This document shows, piece by piece, positions 44,940 through 53,709 of a DNA stretch of 64,000 nt. Numbering within the stretch: the stretch's first letter is position 1; each line of letters begins with the position of its first letter. The translations under genes were made by a program, and so were the position numbers. The stretch comes from Petrotoga mexicana DSM 14811 (GTDB lineage Bacteria; Thermotogota; Thermotogae; Petrotogales; Petrotogaceae), in contig NZ_AZRN01000033.1 in assembly GCF_002895565.1 (NCBI RefSeq), positions 1 through 64,000 of the forward strand, read 5' to 3'. A model generated the notes under the pieces. That model made no database searches and was not told where the DNA came from. It worked only from the letters and a program-made list of their open reading frames with translations.

Positions 44940-45338
44940 ATGACATACACTTATTCTTTAAAAACACATAATAGAGAAGAAATGATCGACATAACCAGCT
45001 ATATTCAAGAGAGTGTCGAAAATTCAAAAATAGAAGAAGGTATTTTGATCGTATATGTCCCCCATACAACTGCCGCTGTAACAATCAACGAAAACGCAGA
45101 TCCGTCTGTAAGAAAAGACATCACCAATTTTCTAAAAAATAAAATTCCTAAAAGTAAAGAATATTCTCATCTCGAAAGCAATGCTGACTCACATATAAAA
45201 TCAACGCTTGTTGGACCATCTTTGACCTTAATTATTGAAAATGGAAAGCTTTTATTGGGAACCTGGCAAGGAATTTATTTCTGTGAGTTCGATGGCCCAA
45301 GAAATAGAAATTTTATTGTAAAAATAATCGAAGGTTAA
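44940..45338 (+). CDS. yjbQ: YjbQ/UPF0047 family protein
   Basis: 132-aa protein of the secondary thiamine-phosphate synthase-like UPF0047 family. HTTAAVTINENADP, HLESNADSHIKS and LGTWQGIYFCEFDGPRNR are the conserved His/Asp-rich segments. The cellular role is not settled. I chose ATG at 44940 because AAAGGAG lies 9 bases before it; a TTG at 44931 abuts that site. Third gene after minDE, 20 bp from minE, ending at a strong terminator. Confidence 0.9.
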   Translation: MTYTYSLKTHNREEMIDITSYIQESVENSKIEEGILIVYVPHTTAAVTINENADPSVRKDITNFLKNKIPKSKEYSHLESNADSHIKSTLVGPSLTLIIENGKLLLGTWQGIYFCEFDGPRNRNFIVKIIEG

Positions 45339-45371
45339 AAGATTGAAGTTAATAATTCTCTATTACAACAA

Positions 45372-45404
45372 AAATTGACCAGAAATAATCTGGTCAATTT
45401 TTTT
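45372..45404 (+). terminator. terminator of minD-minE-yjbQ
   Basis: Twelve-bp stem AAATTGACCAGA / TCTGGTCAATTT with AATAA loop and a T-run. Confidence 0.9.
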
Positions 45405-45672
45405 ATCTACTTGCCAGTTGCTACGCGAATGAGAATTTGGAAAGTATTTTTAATACACTATAAATAAAACTTTTTGCACAAATCGGCAAAATAGTTGCAT
45501 TATAAATTTATTTATTGTATAATTAAGAAAATTACTGATTAATTTCTTTTCTGTTAGGTAATTGATATATTCATATGAAATTTAGTTCACAGAAGATAAA
45601 GTCTATGAAAATTCTTTCTATACTTTATTAAGAAAAATAACATCTACACATATCATATGAGGAGGGATAAAC
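45405..45672. other. intergenic leader region of the liv operon
   Basis: AT-rich, no ORF. It contains the livJ promoter (45495-45523) and a leader of about 140 nt. I see no operator array of the TAATYG type. Confidence 0.4.
45495..45523 (+). promoter_or_regulatory. promoter of the liv operon
   Basis: TTGCAT (45495-45500), 17 bp, TATAAT (45518-45523). Confidence 0.75.
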
Positions 45673-46803
45673 ATGAGAAAGACTTTTGTTATGGTGTTTT
45701 TGGTAATCCTTATGACCTTCACACTTTTTAGTCAAGAAGTTATCAAAATTGGTATGAACTTTGAACTAACCGGACCTGTCTCGGGTTATGGTCAAATGTC
45801 AAGAGATGGTGTATTGTTAGCCAACAAGTTGAAACCAACAGTCAACATCGGAGGTAAAGAAATCAAAGTAGAGGTCGTAGCTGTCGACAACAAATCAGAC
45901 AAAGCAGAAGCTGCCAATGCGATAAGAAGACTAATAGATCACGAAAAAGTAGTAGCAGTTATTGGGCCTGCAACAAGTTCAGCAGCCTTAGCCGCAGCTT
46001 CAATAGCAGAAGAAAGACAAATACCCATGGTGGTTAATACCGCCACTAACCCTTTAGTCGCTCAAAACAAAAAGTATGTCTTCAGGACCTGCTTTGAGGA
46101 TACCTTGCAAGGTGCTCTACTTGCAACATTTGCCTGGGAGGAGCTTGGAGCTAAAAACGTCGCCATAATGATTGATGTTGCACAAGATTACGTCGTGGGA
46201 CTTGCCAATTATTTTGAAAAAGCTTTTGAACAGTTTGGAGGAACCTACTTCACTGAATTTTATACAACTGGTGACCAAGATTTCACGGCTCAACTTACCG
46301 ACGCTCTTTCGAAAAATCCCGATGCTATTTTTATGCCAGGATACTATGCTGAGATAGCCTTAATCTGCAAACAAGCCAGAGATTTAGGTTTCACAGGTCC
46401 CATGTTCGCTGGGGATGGTGCGGACGCGCCTGAACTAATACAAATTGGTGGAGAATACGTAGAAGGAGTATCTTATACAACTTACTTCCACGAGGATGCA
46501 GATTTATCCCCTGCTACTAAACCTTTTGTAGAGGCCTATCAAAAAGAATACAACAGAAGAGCCGACGCATTTGGAGCTTTGGCGTACGATGCTTACATGG
46601 TAATAGTTAACGCTATTGAGTCTGCACAGTCTACAGATCCTGTAAAAATTAGAGACGCTCTAGCAAAAACTAAAAACTTTCCTGGTGTAGCTGGTACAAT
46701 TACGTATCCTGAAGGTTCTGGAAACCCTATAAAACCGGCGGTAATCAACATGGTTGAAAATGGACAATTTGTTTTCCGTACCGTTATAAAACCCAGCATG
46801 TGA
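45673..46803 (+). CDS. livJ: branched-chain amino acid-type binding protein (LivJ/LivK)
   Basis: Secreted periplasmic-binding-fold protein, 376 aa. Signal peptide MRKTFVMVFLVILMTFTLFS. Family landmarks: KIGMNFELTGPVSGYGQ at the mature N-terminus, VIGPATSSAALAAASIAEE, VNTATNPLVAQNKKYVFR, and YDAYMVIVNAIE. Likely binds leucine/isoleucine/valine or a related amino acid. GAGGAGGGATAAAC before ATG. First gene of livJHMGF, followed by a hairpin. Confidence 0.92.
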   Translation: MRKTFVMVFLVILMTFTLFSQEVIKIGMNFELTGPVSGYGQMSRDGVLLANKLKPTVNIGGKEIKVEVVAVDNKSDKAEAANAIRRLIDHEKVVAVIGPATSSAALAAASIAEERQIPMVVNTATNPLVAQNKKYVFRTCFEDTLQGALLATFAWEELGAKNVAIMIDVAQDYVVGLANYFEKAFEQFGGTYFTEFYTTGDQDFTAQLTDALSKNPDAIFMPGYYAEIALICKQARDLGFTGPMFAGDGADAPELIQIGGEYVEGVSYTTYFHEDADLSPATKPFVEAYQKEYNRRADAFGALAYDAYMVIVNAIESAQSTDPVKIRDALAKTKNFPGVAGTITYPEGSGNPIKPAVINMVENGQFVFRTVIKPSM

Positions 46804-46819
46804 TATTTAAAAATATTAA

Positions 46820-46844
46820 AGCCATCTCACAAAATGAGATGGCT
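46820..46844 (+). terminator. hairpin between livJ and livH
   Basis: Ten-bp stem AGCCATCTCA / TGAGATGGCT with a 5-nt loop and only a weak T-run. Probably a partial terminator or stabiliser. Confidence 0.7.
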
Positions 46845-46877
46845 ACATTTTCTTGGATCCAGAAAGGGGGCTCATAA

Positions 46878-47792
46878 TTGACTATCCAAATGTTCTTTCA
46901 ACATCTAGCCAATGCCATCTCACTTGGTAGCATATATGCACTTATTGCCATAGGTTATACTATGGTTTATGGAATACTCAATTTAATAAACTTTGCTCAT
47001 GGTGACATTTTTACTTTTAGCATGTATTTTGCTTTTTATGCAGTTACTCTCTTTTTATTTCCGTGGTGGGCAGCTTTTATTTTTGCTATTGTTTTAACAA
47101 CTCTATTAGGCGCTACAATCGAACGAGTTGCCTACAGACCGTTAAGAAAAGCTAATGCCCCCAAGATCTCAGGATTAATCACAGCTATTGGTGTATCATT
47201 CTTCTTACAAAACTTCGCAATAGTTGTCTTTGGTGGAAGGGCAAAATCATTCAATCCACAATTAGGAGTTTACCCAACACAATTTGCACAAGTATTAACT
47301 TTTGGAGATGTAAGGATACCTTTATTAACCTTTATTATTATAGGTGCTTCTATTCTTGCACTTCTTGTATTGGTTTGGATAGTTTATAGAACAAAAGCCG
47401 GCATGGCGATGAGAGCTGTTTCCAAAGATGTTACTGCAGCAAAATTAATGGGCATAAACACTGATAGAACTATTTCTCAAACATTTATGTTAGGGTCCGC
47501 TTTAGCAGCAGTCGGGGGTATTCTTTGGGCTATGAAATACCCTCAAATCTATCCTTATACCGGCATGATCCCCGGTTTAAAGGCATTTATAGCTGCTGTT
47601 GTCGGAGGAATAGGAAGTATTCCAGGGGCTATGCTTGGAGGTTTTATTTTAGGGGTTGCAGAAATAATGATAGTCGCATTCTTACCTGCTTTGGCAGGAT
47701 ATAGAGACGCTATTGCTTATATTATTTTAATAATTATTCTTCTAGTAAAACCAAACGGGCTTCTCGGTGTTGAAATAGGGGAGAAGGTGTGA
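46878..47792 (+). CDS. livH: branched-chain amino acid ABC permease LivH
   Basis: Inner-membrane subunit, 304 aa, about eight hydrophobic segments. SLGSIYALIAIGYTMVYGIL and LINFAHGDIF at the start, MRAVSKDVTAAKLMGIN (ATPase loop) and FIAAVVGGIGSIPGAMLGG in the second half are LivH hallmarks. Start TTG with AAAGGGGGCTC upstream. Overlaps livM signals by a few bases. Confidence 0.93.
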   Translation: MTIQMFFQHLANAISLGSIYALIAIGYTMVYGILNLINFAHGDIFTFSMYFAFYAVTLFLFPWWAAFIFAIVLTTLLGATIERVAYRPLRKANAPKISGLITAIGVSFFLQNFAIVVFGGRAKSFNPQLGVYPTQFAQVLTFGDVRIPLLTFIIIGASILALLVLVWIVYRTKAGMAMRAVSKDVTAAKLMGINTDRTISQTFMLGSALAAVGGILWAMKYPQIYPYTGMIPGLKAFIAAVVGGIGSIPGAMLGGFILGVAEIMIVAFLPALAGYRDAIAYIILIIILLVKPNGLLGVEIGEKV

Positions 47793-47794
47793 AT

Positions 47795-48868
47795 ATGGAA
47801 AAAACGCTATCTTTTAAGACCAAATTCTTTTTGACTATTTTTTTTATATTGGCAATCTTTCTATTGCTGTTGACAGCTAATAACAAAGCGAGTGATTATT
47901 TAATTTTGATATTGAATTTAATGGCAATTAATATAATATTCGCCGTAAGTTTAACCTTTATTAACGGTATTACAGGTATCTTTTCGTTAGGACATGTTGG
48001 ATTCATTGCAATTGGGGCATATGTATCGTCCATTTTAACACTTTCTCCTGCTCAAAAAGAAATAAGTTTTTTGATAAAACCTTTAATATACCCTTTAAAT
48101 GTTATCCAAATCCCTTTCCTACCTGCAATTATAATTGCGGGACTAGTAGCCGCAGCGTTTGGATATTTAGTTGCTGCCCCATCTCTTCGTTTAATAGGAG
48201 ATTATTTAGCCATTGCAACTCTTGGATTAGGTGAAGTAGTGAGAGTTATCGCAAATAATACATGGTCTATCACAAATGGAGCTTTGGGCTTAAAAAGCAT
48301 CCCACAATATTCTAACCTTTGGTGGACATGGGGGTTTGCTTTAATAACGGTAGTCTTCATTTCTAGTTTAGTTAAAAGTAGTTATGGAAGAGCTTTAAAG
48401 GCAATCAGGGAAGATCCAGTTGCTGCTAAATCTATGGGAATTAATGTTTTTTCTCATCAAGTAGTCACTTTTGTAATTGGTTCTTTTTTTGCAGGAGTTG
48501 GTGGAGCATTGTGGGCACACCTAATTACCACTATCGATCCTAAATCTTTCATGTTTCAAAAAACCTTTGAAATATTGATAATGGTGGTCATCGGTGGACT
48601 TGGGAGTATTAGTGGAGCCATAATCGGAGCTTCACTTTATACGGTAGGATTAGAGTTCCTAAGGGTTTTAGAAGAGCCTATATCGATCGGTCCTATCTAC
48701 ATACCAGGCATCCCGGGAATGAGAATGGTGGTTTTATCTCTCATTCTCATAATTATAATGCTATTTTGGAGAAGAGGCATAATGGGAAGAAATGAAATAA
48801 CATGGGATGGCATTTATAAACTGATAACAAAATTAAAAAATAAAAGTAGTATGAGAGAGGATGAATGA
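47795..48868 (+). CDS. livM: branched-chain amino acid ABC permease LivM
   Basis: Second permease, 357 aa, about nine hydrophobic segments. INGITGIFSLGHVGFIAIGAY, LRLIGDYLAIATLGLGE, ALKAIREDPVAAKSMGIN and VVIGGLGSISGAIIGA are conserved LivM stretches. ATG at 47795 chosen because AAGGTG is 5 bases upstream; a GTG at 47789 overlaps the livH stop. Confidence 0.92.
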   Translation: MEKTLSFKTKFFLTIFFILAIFLLLLTANNKASDYLILILNLMAINIIFAVSLTFINGITGIFSLGHVGFIAIGAYVSSILTLSPAQKEISFLIKPLIYPLNVIQIPFLPAIIIAGLVAAAFGYLVAAPSLRLIGDYLAIATLGLGEVVRVIANNTWSITNGALGLKSIPQYSNLWWTWGFALITVVFISSLVKSSYGRALKAIREDPVAAKSMGINVFSHQVVTFVIGSFFAGVGGALWAHLITTIDPKSFMFQKTFEILIMVVIGGLGSISGAIIGASLYTVGLEFLRVLEEPISIGPIYIPGIPGMRMVVLSLILIIIMLFWRRGIMGRNEITWDGIYKLITKLKNKSSMREDE

Positions 48869-48896
48869 CTTAGAAAAATCCCCAAGGAGGCTTCCA

Positions 48897-49694
48897 ATGA
48901 GTAATACAAACAATAACGAATATATCTTAGAATTTGAGAATGTAACCAAAAAATTTGGAGGTTTAATAGCTGTTAACAATTTCAATGGCTATTTAAAAAA
49001 TGGCGAGTTACTTGGTTTAATAGGTCCCAATGGGGCGGGGAAAACCACTCTTTTCAATTTGATTACCGGTATATACACTCCAGACATTGGAAAAATTTTA
49101 TTTAAGAAACAAAAAATAAATTCTAAAAAACCTCACGAAATAACTCAGTTGGGAATTGCTAGAACTTTCCAAAATATTCGTTTGTTTAAAGATATGACAG
49201 TTTTAGAAAATGTTTTAGTTTCTCAGCATTTGAAATTGAAGAGTTGGATTTGGCTTTTTAAAAGTGTTTTAAAGACTCCTGACGTTTTAAAAGTAGAAAA
49301 AGAAATGCAAAACGAAGCCTGGGATCTTCTAGAAGAAGTCGGGTTGTCTATTTACGCTAATGACAAAGCAAACTCTCTTCCATATGGATTACAAAGAAAG
49401 TTAGAAATCGCAAGAGCACTTGCCACCGGAGCAAAACTACTTCTGTTAGACGAGCCCGCAGCAGGAATGAACCCTCATGAAACGAGTGAATTGATGGAGT
49501 TTATAAAACATATAAGACAGGAATATAAGTTATCTATTCTCATTATAGAACACGATATGAAAGTTATCATGGGAATTTGTGAGCGTATATATGTATTGGA
49601 TTATGGGAAAAAAATCGCTGAAGGTAGTCCGGAGGAGATTCAAAAAGATCCTTTGGTAATAAAAGCCTATTTAGGTGAGGAGTTGGCAATATGA
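48897..49694 (+). CDS. livG: branched-chain amino acid ABC ATPase LivG
   Basis: ATPase, 265 aa. Walker A GPNGAGKTT, IARTFQNIRLF (LivG-specific Q-loop), signature LPYGLQRK, Walker B LLLDEPAAGMN, switch IIEHDMKV. ATG at 48897 with AAGGAGG six bases upstream; an earlier in-frame ATG at 48861 lacks a site. Overlaps livF by 4 bp. Confidence 0.93.
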   Translation: MSNTNNNEYILEFENVTKKFGGLIAVNNFNGYLKNGELLGLIGPNGAGKTTLFNLITGIYTPDIGKILFKKQKINSKKPHEITQLGIARTFQNIRLFKDMTVLENVLVSQHLKLKSWIWLFKSVLKTPDVLKVEKEMQNEAWDLLEEVGLSIYANDKANSLPYGLQRKLEIARALATGAKLLLLDEPAAGMNPHETSELMEFIKHIRQEYKLSILIIEHDMKVIMGICERIYVLDYGKKIAEGSPEEIQKDPLVIKAYLGEELAI

Positions 49695-50425
49695 ACGGTG
49701 AAAATTCAAACATAATTCTTAAAATATCAGATATGCACGTTCACTATGGTGGTATACATGCAGTAAAAGGGATAGATATGGAAATCAAAAAGAATGAAAT
49801 CACAACCTTGATTGGATCAAATGGAGCCGGAAAAACTACAACCTTGAACGGGATAATGAATGTAGTTAAAAAAAGCGGTGGAACGGTGCTTTTTGATAAT
49901 GTTGATATTACAAGCATAGAAACACATAAAATAGTAGAAAAGGGAGTAGTTCTAGTTCCTGAAGGTAGACGTATATTCCCTAATCTAACGGTTTTAGAAA
50001 ACCTCCGATTGGGTTCGTATTCTCGCAAAGACTCTGAAAAAATAAACGAAGATTTCGATTGGGTACTTACACTTTTCCCACGATTAAAGGAAAGACTTAA
50101 ACAACTTGGAGGCACACTATCTGGAGGAGAACAACAAATGTTGGCGGTTGCAAGAGGACTAATGTCAAGACCAAAGGTTCTAATGCTTGATGAACCTTCT
50201 CTTGGACTAGCTCCGATTCTAGTCAAAGAGGTTTTAGAAACTATAGAAAAAATATGTGAAGAGGGAGTAACCATATTGCTTGTAGAACAAAACGCCGTTG
50301 GTGCATTAAAAATCGCTCATTATGGTTATGTCTTAGAAACAGGCAAAATTGTTCTCGAAGGACCTGCAGAAGATCTCTTAGAAAACGATGAAGTTAGGAA
50401 AACTTATCTAGGAGTGACGGTTTAA
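49691..50425 (+). CDS. livF: branched-chain amino acid ABC ATPase LivF
   Basis: Second ATPase, 244 aa. Walker A GSNGAGKTTT, VLVPEGRRIFPNLTV (LivF signature), LSGGEQQM, Walker B VLMLDEPSLGLAP, and LVEQNAVGAL in place of the switch His segment, as usual for LivF. Start ATG overlapping the livG stop (ATGA). Last gene of the operon. Confidence 0.94.
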   Translation: MNGENSNIILKISDMHVHYGGIHAVKGIDMEIKKNEITTLIGSNGAGKTTTLNGIMNVVKKSGGTVLFDNVDITSIETHKIVEKGVVLVPEGRRIFPNLTVLENLRLGSYSRKDSEKINEDFDWVLTLFPRLKERLKQLGGTLSGGEQQMLAVARGLMSRPKVLMLDEPSLGLAPILVKEVLETIEKICEEGVTILLVEQNAVGALKIAHYGYVLETGKIVLEGPAEDLLENDEVRKTYLGVTV

Positions 50426-50451
50426 AACTTTGAAACTACCACCATGTTTTT

Positions 50452-50506
50452 TTTAAGTTTCTTCTAAGCTTCCATTAAGTGAACATTAAGCATATTGTTT
50501 TATTAT
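50452..50506 (+). promoter_or_regulatory. 11-bp-period TTAAG array and -10 (Pho-box-like activator site)
   Basis: Four units start exactly 11 bp apart: TTTAAG (50452), TCTAAG (50463), ATTAAG (50474) and ATTAAG (50485-50490). Ten bp later is TATTAT (50501-50506), a plausible -10. Direct repeats at 11 bp ending about 10 bp before the -10 are the layout of OmpR/PhoB-family activator boxes. A TTTTGAT-GT-ATCAAAA inverted repeat follows at 50506-50521. Confidence 0.5.
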
Positions 50507-50552
50507 TTTGATGTATCAAAAATATAAAACATTACTTAGTGGAGGTGTTAGT

Positions 50553-51185
50553 ATGAAAAAAGTTTTTCTGTCTTTCTTTATAGGTATTCTTTTAGTCGGA
50601 TCGTTATTTGCGCAAGTAGGACCAACTGGTGGGGCTCCAATGTCCCAGGTACAAAATCAGGATCCTGACAACCAGATGTTTCAAGTTCAAGAAAGATTGC
50701 AAGAAAGAGTATTATCTCAAGATGTTTCACCAGTATCCGTTACAGGAACTGTCAAAACCATAGTGGATGACGATGTCTCTTTAACCTTGAGTGTTGAAGT
50801 AGACTCTGAAATTTACTCAGTAAGAGTACCCAAGAATCTTTTGGATGATGTAAAAGCCGGCGAAAGTATTGAACTAACAGGATACAAGGTAGTAATAAAC
50901 GACATCAAAAACTTTGTACCTTTAGAGATCAAATATCAAGATAGAACAGTGAATATGCAGAGATACATGGAAAATGTTCGATCTCAAAATTTTGAAGAAA
51001 GATATCAAGGAAATTTCCAACAAAACCAAGATTATCAAAGATATAAAGACTACCAAAATTACCAAGATTTCAAAAGATATCAACAGTATAAGGATTATCA
51101 AGACTACCAAGATTTTCAAAGATACCAAAATAACCAAAGATTCAACCAAGAAAGATATCAAGATTGTCCTTATTACAACGACTAA
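50553..51185 (+). CDS. secreted protein with OB-like domain and Tyr/Gln triplet-repeat tail
   Basis: 210 aa, function unknown. Signal peptide MKKVFLSFFIGILLVGSLFA (start ATG at 50553 after TGGAGGTGTTAGT). A Gln-rich segment follows, then a compact beta domain (about residues 60-120, VTGTVKTIVDDDVSLTLSVEV to IELTGYKVVIND). The tail, from about residue 150, is built of three-residue units Tyr/Phe-Gln/Lys-Asp/Arg/Asn repeated some 14 times (for example YKDYQDYQDFQRYQ). It is highly charged, aromatic and low-complexity. It is monocistronic with its own terminator and a likely activator array. It could be a surface or matrix protein or a periplasmic stress protein; I cannot decide. Confidence 0.8.
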   Translation: MKKVFLSFFIGILLVGSLFAQVGPTGGAPMSQVQNQDPDNQMFQVQERLQERVLSQDVSPVSVTGTVKTIVDDDVSLTLSVEVDSEIYSVRVPKNLLDDVKAGESIELTGYKVVINDIKNFVPLEIKYQDRTVNMQRYMENVRSQNFEERYQGNFQQNQDYQRYKDYQNYQDFKRYQQYKDYQDYQDFQRYQNNQRFNQERYQDCPYYND

Positions 51186-51205
51186 TTCAAAGTAAAGACG
51201 ATGAG

Positions 51206-51232
51206 AAGAGGCCTAAAGGCCTCTTTTTTTTT
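51206..51232 (+). terminator. terminator after the triplet-repeat protein
   Basis: AAGAGGCC / GGCCTCTT stem with TAAA loop and a run of T. Confidence 0.9.
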
Positions 51233-51297
51233 ATATAAAGAAATAATTAACTTTATAATATTTTTCAAAAATTGAAAAAAACTTCAATATTTGGCTT

Positions 51298-51343
51298 TAA
51301 TCGTCCCTAATCATGAAATTTTTTTCATAATCGCCTATAATCG
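51298..51343 (+). promoter_or_regulatory. 10-bp-period TAATYG array E, upstream of the proline operon
   Basis: Units at 51298 (TAATCG), 51308 (TAATCA), 51318 (degenerate), 51328 (TAATCG) and 51338 (TAATCG), in exact 10-bp register and pointing to the operon. A candidate promoter follows, TTGTGA (51364-51369) with TATAGT (51388-51393), 18 bp apart. Its distance from the array (20 bp) differs from the 13 bp seen at the other sites. Confidence 0.6.
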
Positions 51344-51452
51344 ACTTTTTTTAAAAATGAAAATTGTGATTCAATTAATAGTAGAAGTATAGTACTTGTA
51401 GGGTAGGCTGCGGGGCGAAGGTAGCATATAATTTATTTAAGAAGGAGAAAAA

Positions 51453-51761
51453 ATGAGAATACAAAATCATCCTATACTAAGTTTTAATAGAGGAAACCAA
51501 ATAAAATTCTATTACAACGGTAAAGAATTGATAGGTTACGAAGGAGAAACCATTGCGGCAGCTTTGTATGCAAACGGCGTTTTTAAATTCAGTGAAAGTA
51601 AGAAATTACACAGGCCAAGGGGAATTTTTTGTGCTATTGGACATTGTTCCTCTTGTTTGATGACAGTTGATGGGGTTCCAAACGTAAGAACGTGCATAAC
51701 TCCTCTAAAAGATGGAATGAGAATAGAATCAGAAAATATTGGAGTTGAGATAAATGAGTAA
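51453..51761 (+). CDS. (2Fe-2S)-binding subunit of an amino-acid dehydrogenase complex
   Basis: 102-aa ferredoxin-like protein related to HcnA and to the N-terminal part of sarcosine oxidase alpha. Cluster ligands Cys60, Cys65, Cys68 and Cys81 in FCAIGHCSSC and VRTC. Passes electrons between the flavin subunits. AGAAGGAGAAAAA before ATG. Its end overlaps the next gene by 8 bp, which implies coupled translation and a shared complex. Confidence 0.88.
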   Translation: MRIQNHPILSFNRGNQIKFYYNGKELIGYEGETIAAALYANGVFKFSESKKLHRPRGIFCAIGHCSSCLMTVDGVPNVRTCITPLKDGMRIESENIGVEINE

Positions 51762-53397
51762 AATCCAAAACCTTGAATTATTGGTCGTAGGGGGAGGCCC
51801 TGCGGGACTTTCAGCTGCACTTGCTGCTGCTAATTATGGAATTAAAGTATCTTTATCAGAAGAAAGAGAATTTTTAGGTGGACAACTAATAAAACAAACC
51901 CATAGATTTTTCGGTTCAGAAAAGGAATACGCAGGCACAAGGGGAATAGATATACTCAAGAAGCTAATCGATGAAGTTAACAAGAATAACAACATAGAAG
52001 TGCTATTGTCTTCTAGGGTGTTGGGAATCTATGAAGATAACATTGTAACTATATTAAACGATCATAAAATGAAAAAATATTATCCTCAGAGTATTATTTT
52101 TGCAACGGGGGCATCAGAAAAATTTTTAGCTTTTGAGAATAACGACCTTCCTGGCATTTTTGGTGCCGGAGCAGTTCAGACTTTGATGAATGTTTATGGC
52201 GTATTACCAGCTACGAATGTCTTAATGATTGGTTCGGGAAATATTGGGTTGATAGTTTCTTACCAGTTACTACAAGCTGGTGTAAAAGTAGCTGCAATAG
52301 TTGAAGCAGCGCCAAAAATAGGTGGATACTCTGTTCATGCATCAAAACTCAGAAGGTTGGGCGTACCTATTTTAACATCCCATACCATAAAAAAAGCCAT
52401 TGGAAAAGAAAAGGTTGAAGGAGCGGTAATATGTGAACTCGACAGCAATTGGAATGAAGTAAAAGGTACTGAGCAACTTATCAAATGCGATGCAATCTGT
52501 TTATCGGTAGGATTAACCCCGTTGGTTGACCTGTTAAAACAAAGGAAAGTGAAAACCACTTATGTTTCAGAACTGGGCGGCTACGTTCCCTTAAGAGATG
52601 AAAATATGGAAACGTCAATTAAAAATTTATTTGTCGCAGGGGATGTTTCAGGGATAGAAGAAGCAACAGCAGCTATGATTGAAGGCCAAATTGCCGGTTT
52701 ATCCGTTGCCAAAAGAATCGGAAAAAACAGCAAAGACGAAATTGAAGAAAGAATAGAAGAGGCTAAAAATGAATTAGAATTGCTAAGATCTGGACCTGTA
52801 GGCAAGAAAATTAGGAAAGGATTATCTAAATTAGGTTTGAATCACGGGAAAAATTATAACGAAAAATTTTCAGAAGAAGCACTCGATATCTCTCATTTGA
52901 TGAAAACTGGGGTACCTTCGGAAGAAAACTTAAAAAACAAGTTACCATCAGAAGAAAAGGTCTTTGACAAAGGTCCTATAGCCATATCAGAGTGCTTTCA
53001 AAGATTCCCTTGCGACCCCTGCGTAAAAAGCTGCCTTTTCAACGCCATATCTGAAAATGCTAACATCAACAACATTCCCTACGTTGACTTTGAAAAATGC
53101 ACCGGATGTGGCATATGTGTTAGCAAATGTCCAGGACTGGCAATGTTTGTAATTCATAAAAATTTCAGTGAAACAACCTCGGTTGTAATCATGCCTTACG
53201 AATTTCTTCCAAGACCCCATAAAGGAGAAATTGTAAAGGTATTTGATAGAGAGGGAAAATACTTATGTGATGGCAAAGTAATAAGAATATTGGATGGAAA
53301 ATTTCAAGACAAAACAGCCGCAGTGAGTATAGAAATTCCAAAAGAATACTATTTGCAAGCTAGGAATTTTAAAGTGGAGGAAGGAAATCATGGATGA
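51754..53397 (+). CDS. FAD/NAD(P)-binding oxidoreductase subunit with C-terminal Fe-S domain
   Basis: 547-aa subunit resembling HcnB and the alpha subunit of archaeal proline dehydrogenase complexes. FAD motif VVGGGPAGLSAALAAA near residue 10, a second dinucleotide motif MIGSGNIGLIVSYQLL (about 158-173), FAD-closing LFVAGDVSGIEEA, and a C-terminal ferredoxin-type region with CFQRFPCDPCVKSC and CTGCGICVSKCPG. Probably transfers electrons from the partner dehydrogenase to NAD or ferredoxin. Overlaps both neighbours by 8 bp. Confidence 0.9.
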   Translation: MSKIQNLELLVVGGGPAGLSAALAAANYGIKVSLSEEREFLGGQLIKQTHRFFGSEKEYAGTRGIDILKKLIDEVNKNNNIEVLLSSRVLGIYEDNIVTILNDHKMKKYYPQSIIFATGASEKFLAFENNDLPGIFGAGAVQTLMNVYGVLPATNVLMIGSGNIGLIVSYQLLQAGVKVAAIVEAAPKIGGYSVHASKLRRLGVPILTSHTIKKAIGKEKVEGAVICELDSNWNEVKGTEQLIKCDAICLSVGLTPLVDLLKQRKVKTTYVSELGGYVPLRDENMETSIKNLFVAGDVSGIEEATAAMIEGQIAGLSVAKRIGKNSKDEIEERIEEAKNELELLRSGPVGKKIRKGLSKLGLNHGKNYNEKFSEEALDISHLMKTGVPSEENLKNKLPSEEKVFDKGPIAISECFQRFPCDPCVKSCLFNAISENANINNIPYVDFEKCTGCGICVSKCPGLAMFVIHKNFSETTSVVIMPYEFLPRPHKGEIVKVFDREGKYLCDGKVIRILDGKFQDKTAAVSIEIPKEYYLQARNFKVEEGNHG

Positions 53398-53677
53398 AAA
53401 CAAGGTAATAATTTGTAGATGTGAAGATGTAACTTTAAAAGAAATAAGGGATGCCATAAGAGAAGGGTTCACCACCGTTGAAGAAATAAAGAGGGTAACA
53501 AGAAGCGGGATGGGACCTTGCCAAGGTAAAACCTGTGGTTTATTGATCGCAAAAGAAATTTCACAGATGACGGGCAAACCGATGGAAGAAATAGAACTAC
53601 AAAGCATCAGACCTCCCTACGGAGGAATAACCTTTGAAGAAGTAACAAAAGGAACCGTAATGGAGAATGATAAATAA
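53390..53677 (+). CDS. BFD-like [2Fe-2S] subunit
   Basis: 95-aa protein with the bacterioferritin-associated-ferredoxin fold: Cys9 and Cys11 in IICRCEDVT, Cys44 and Cys49 in GPCQGKTCG. In related complexes this domain is fused or separate and carries electrons between the FAD subunits. Start ATG overlapping the upstream gene. Confidence 0.9.
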   Translation: MDENKVIICRCEDVTLKEIRDAIREGFTTVEEIKRVTRSGMGPCQGKTCGLLIAKEISQMTGKPMEEIELQSIRPPYGGITFEEVTKGTVMENDK

Positions 53678-53709
53678 ACTCTAATAAAATTAGTTAGCAG
53701 GTGAAAAAC

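Noticed and set aside
45405-45672. TAATYG array at the liv promoter
   Set aside because: No TAAT units occur in 10-bp register ahead of the -35; the liv operon does not appear to belong to the proposed regulon.
50922-51195. Alternative-frame ORFs across the triplet-repeat tail
   Set aside because: Products of repetitive DNA; only one frame has a signal peptide, ribosome site and proper start.
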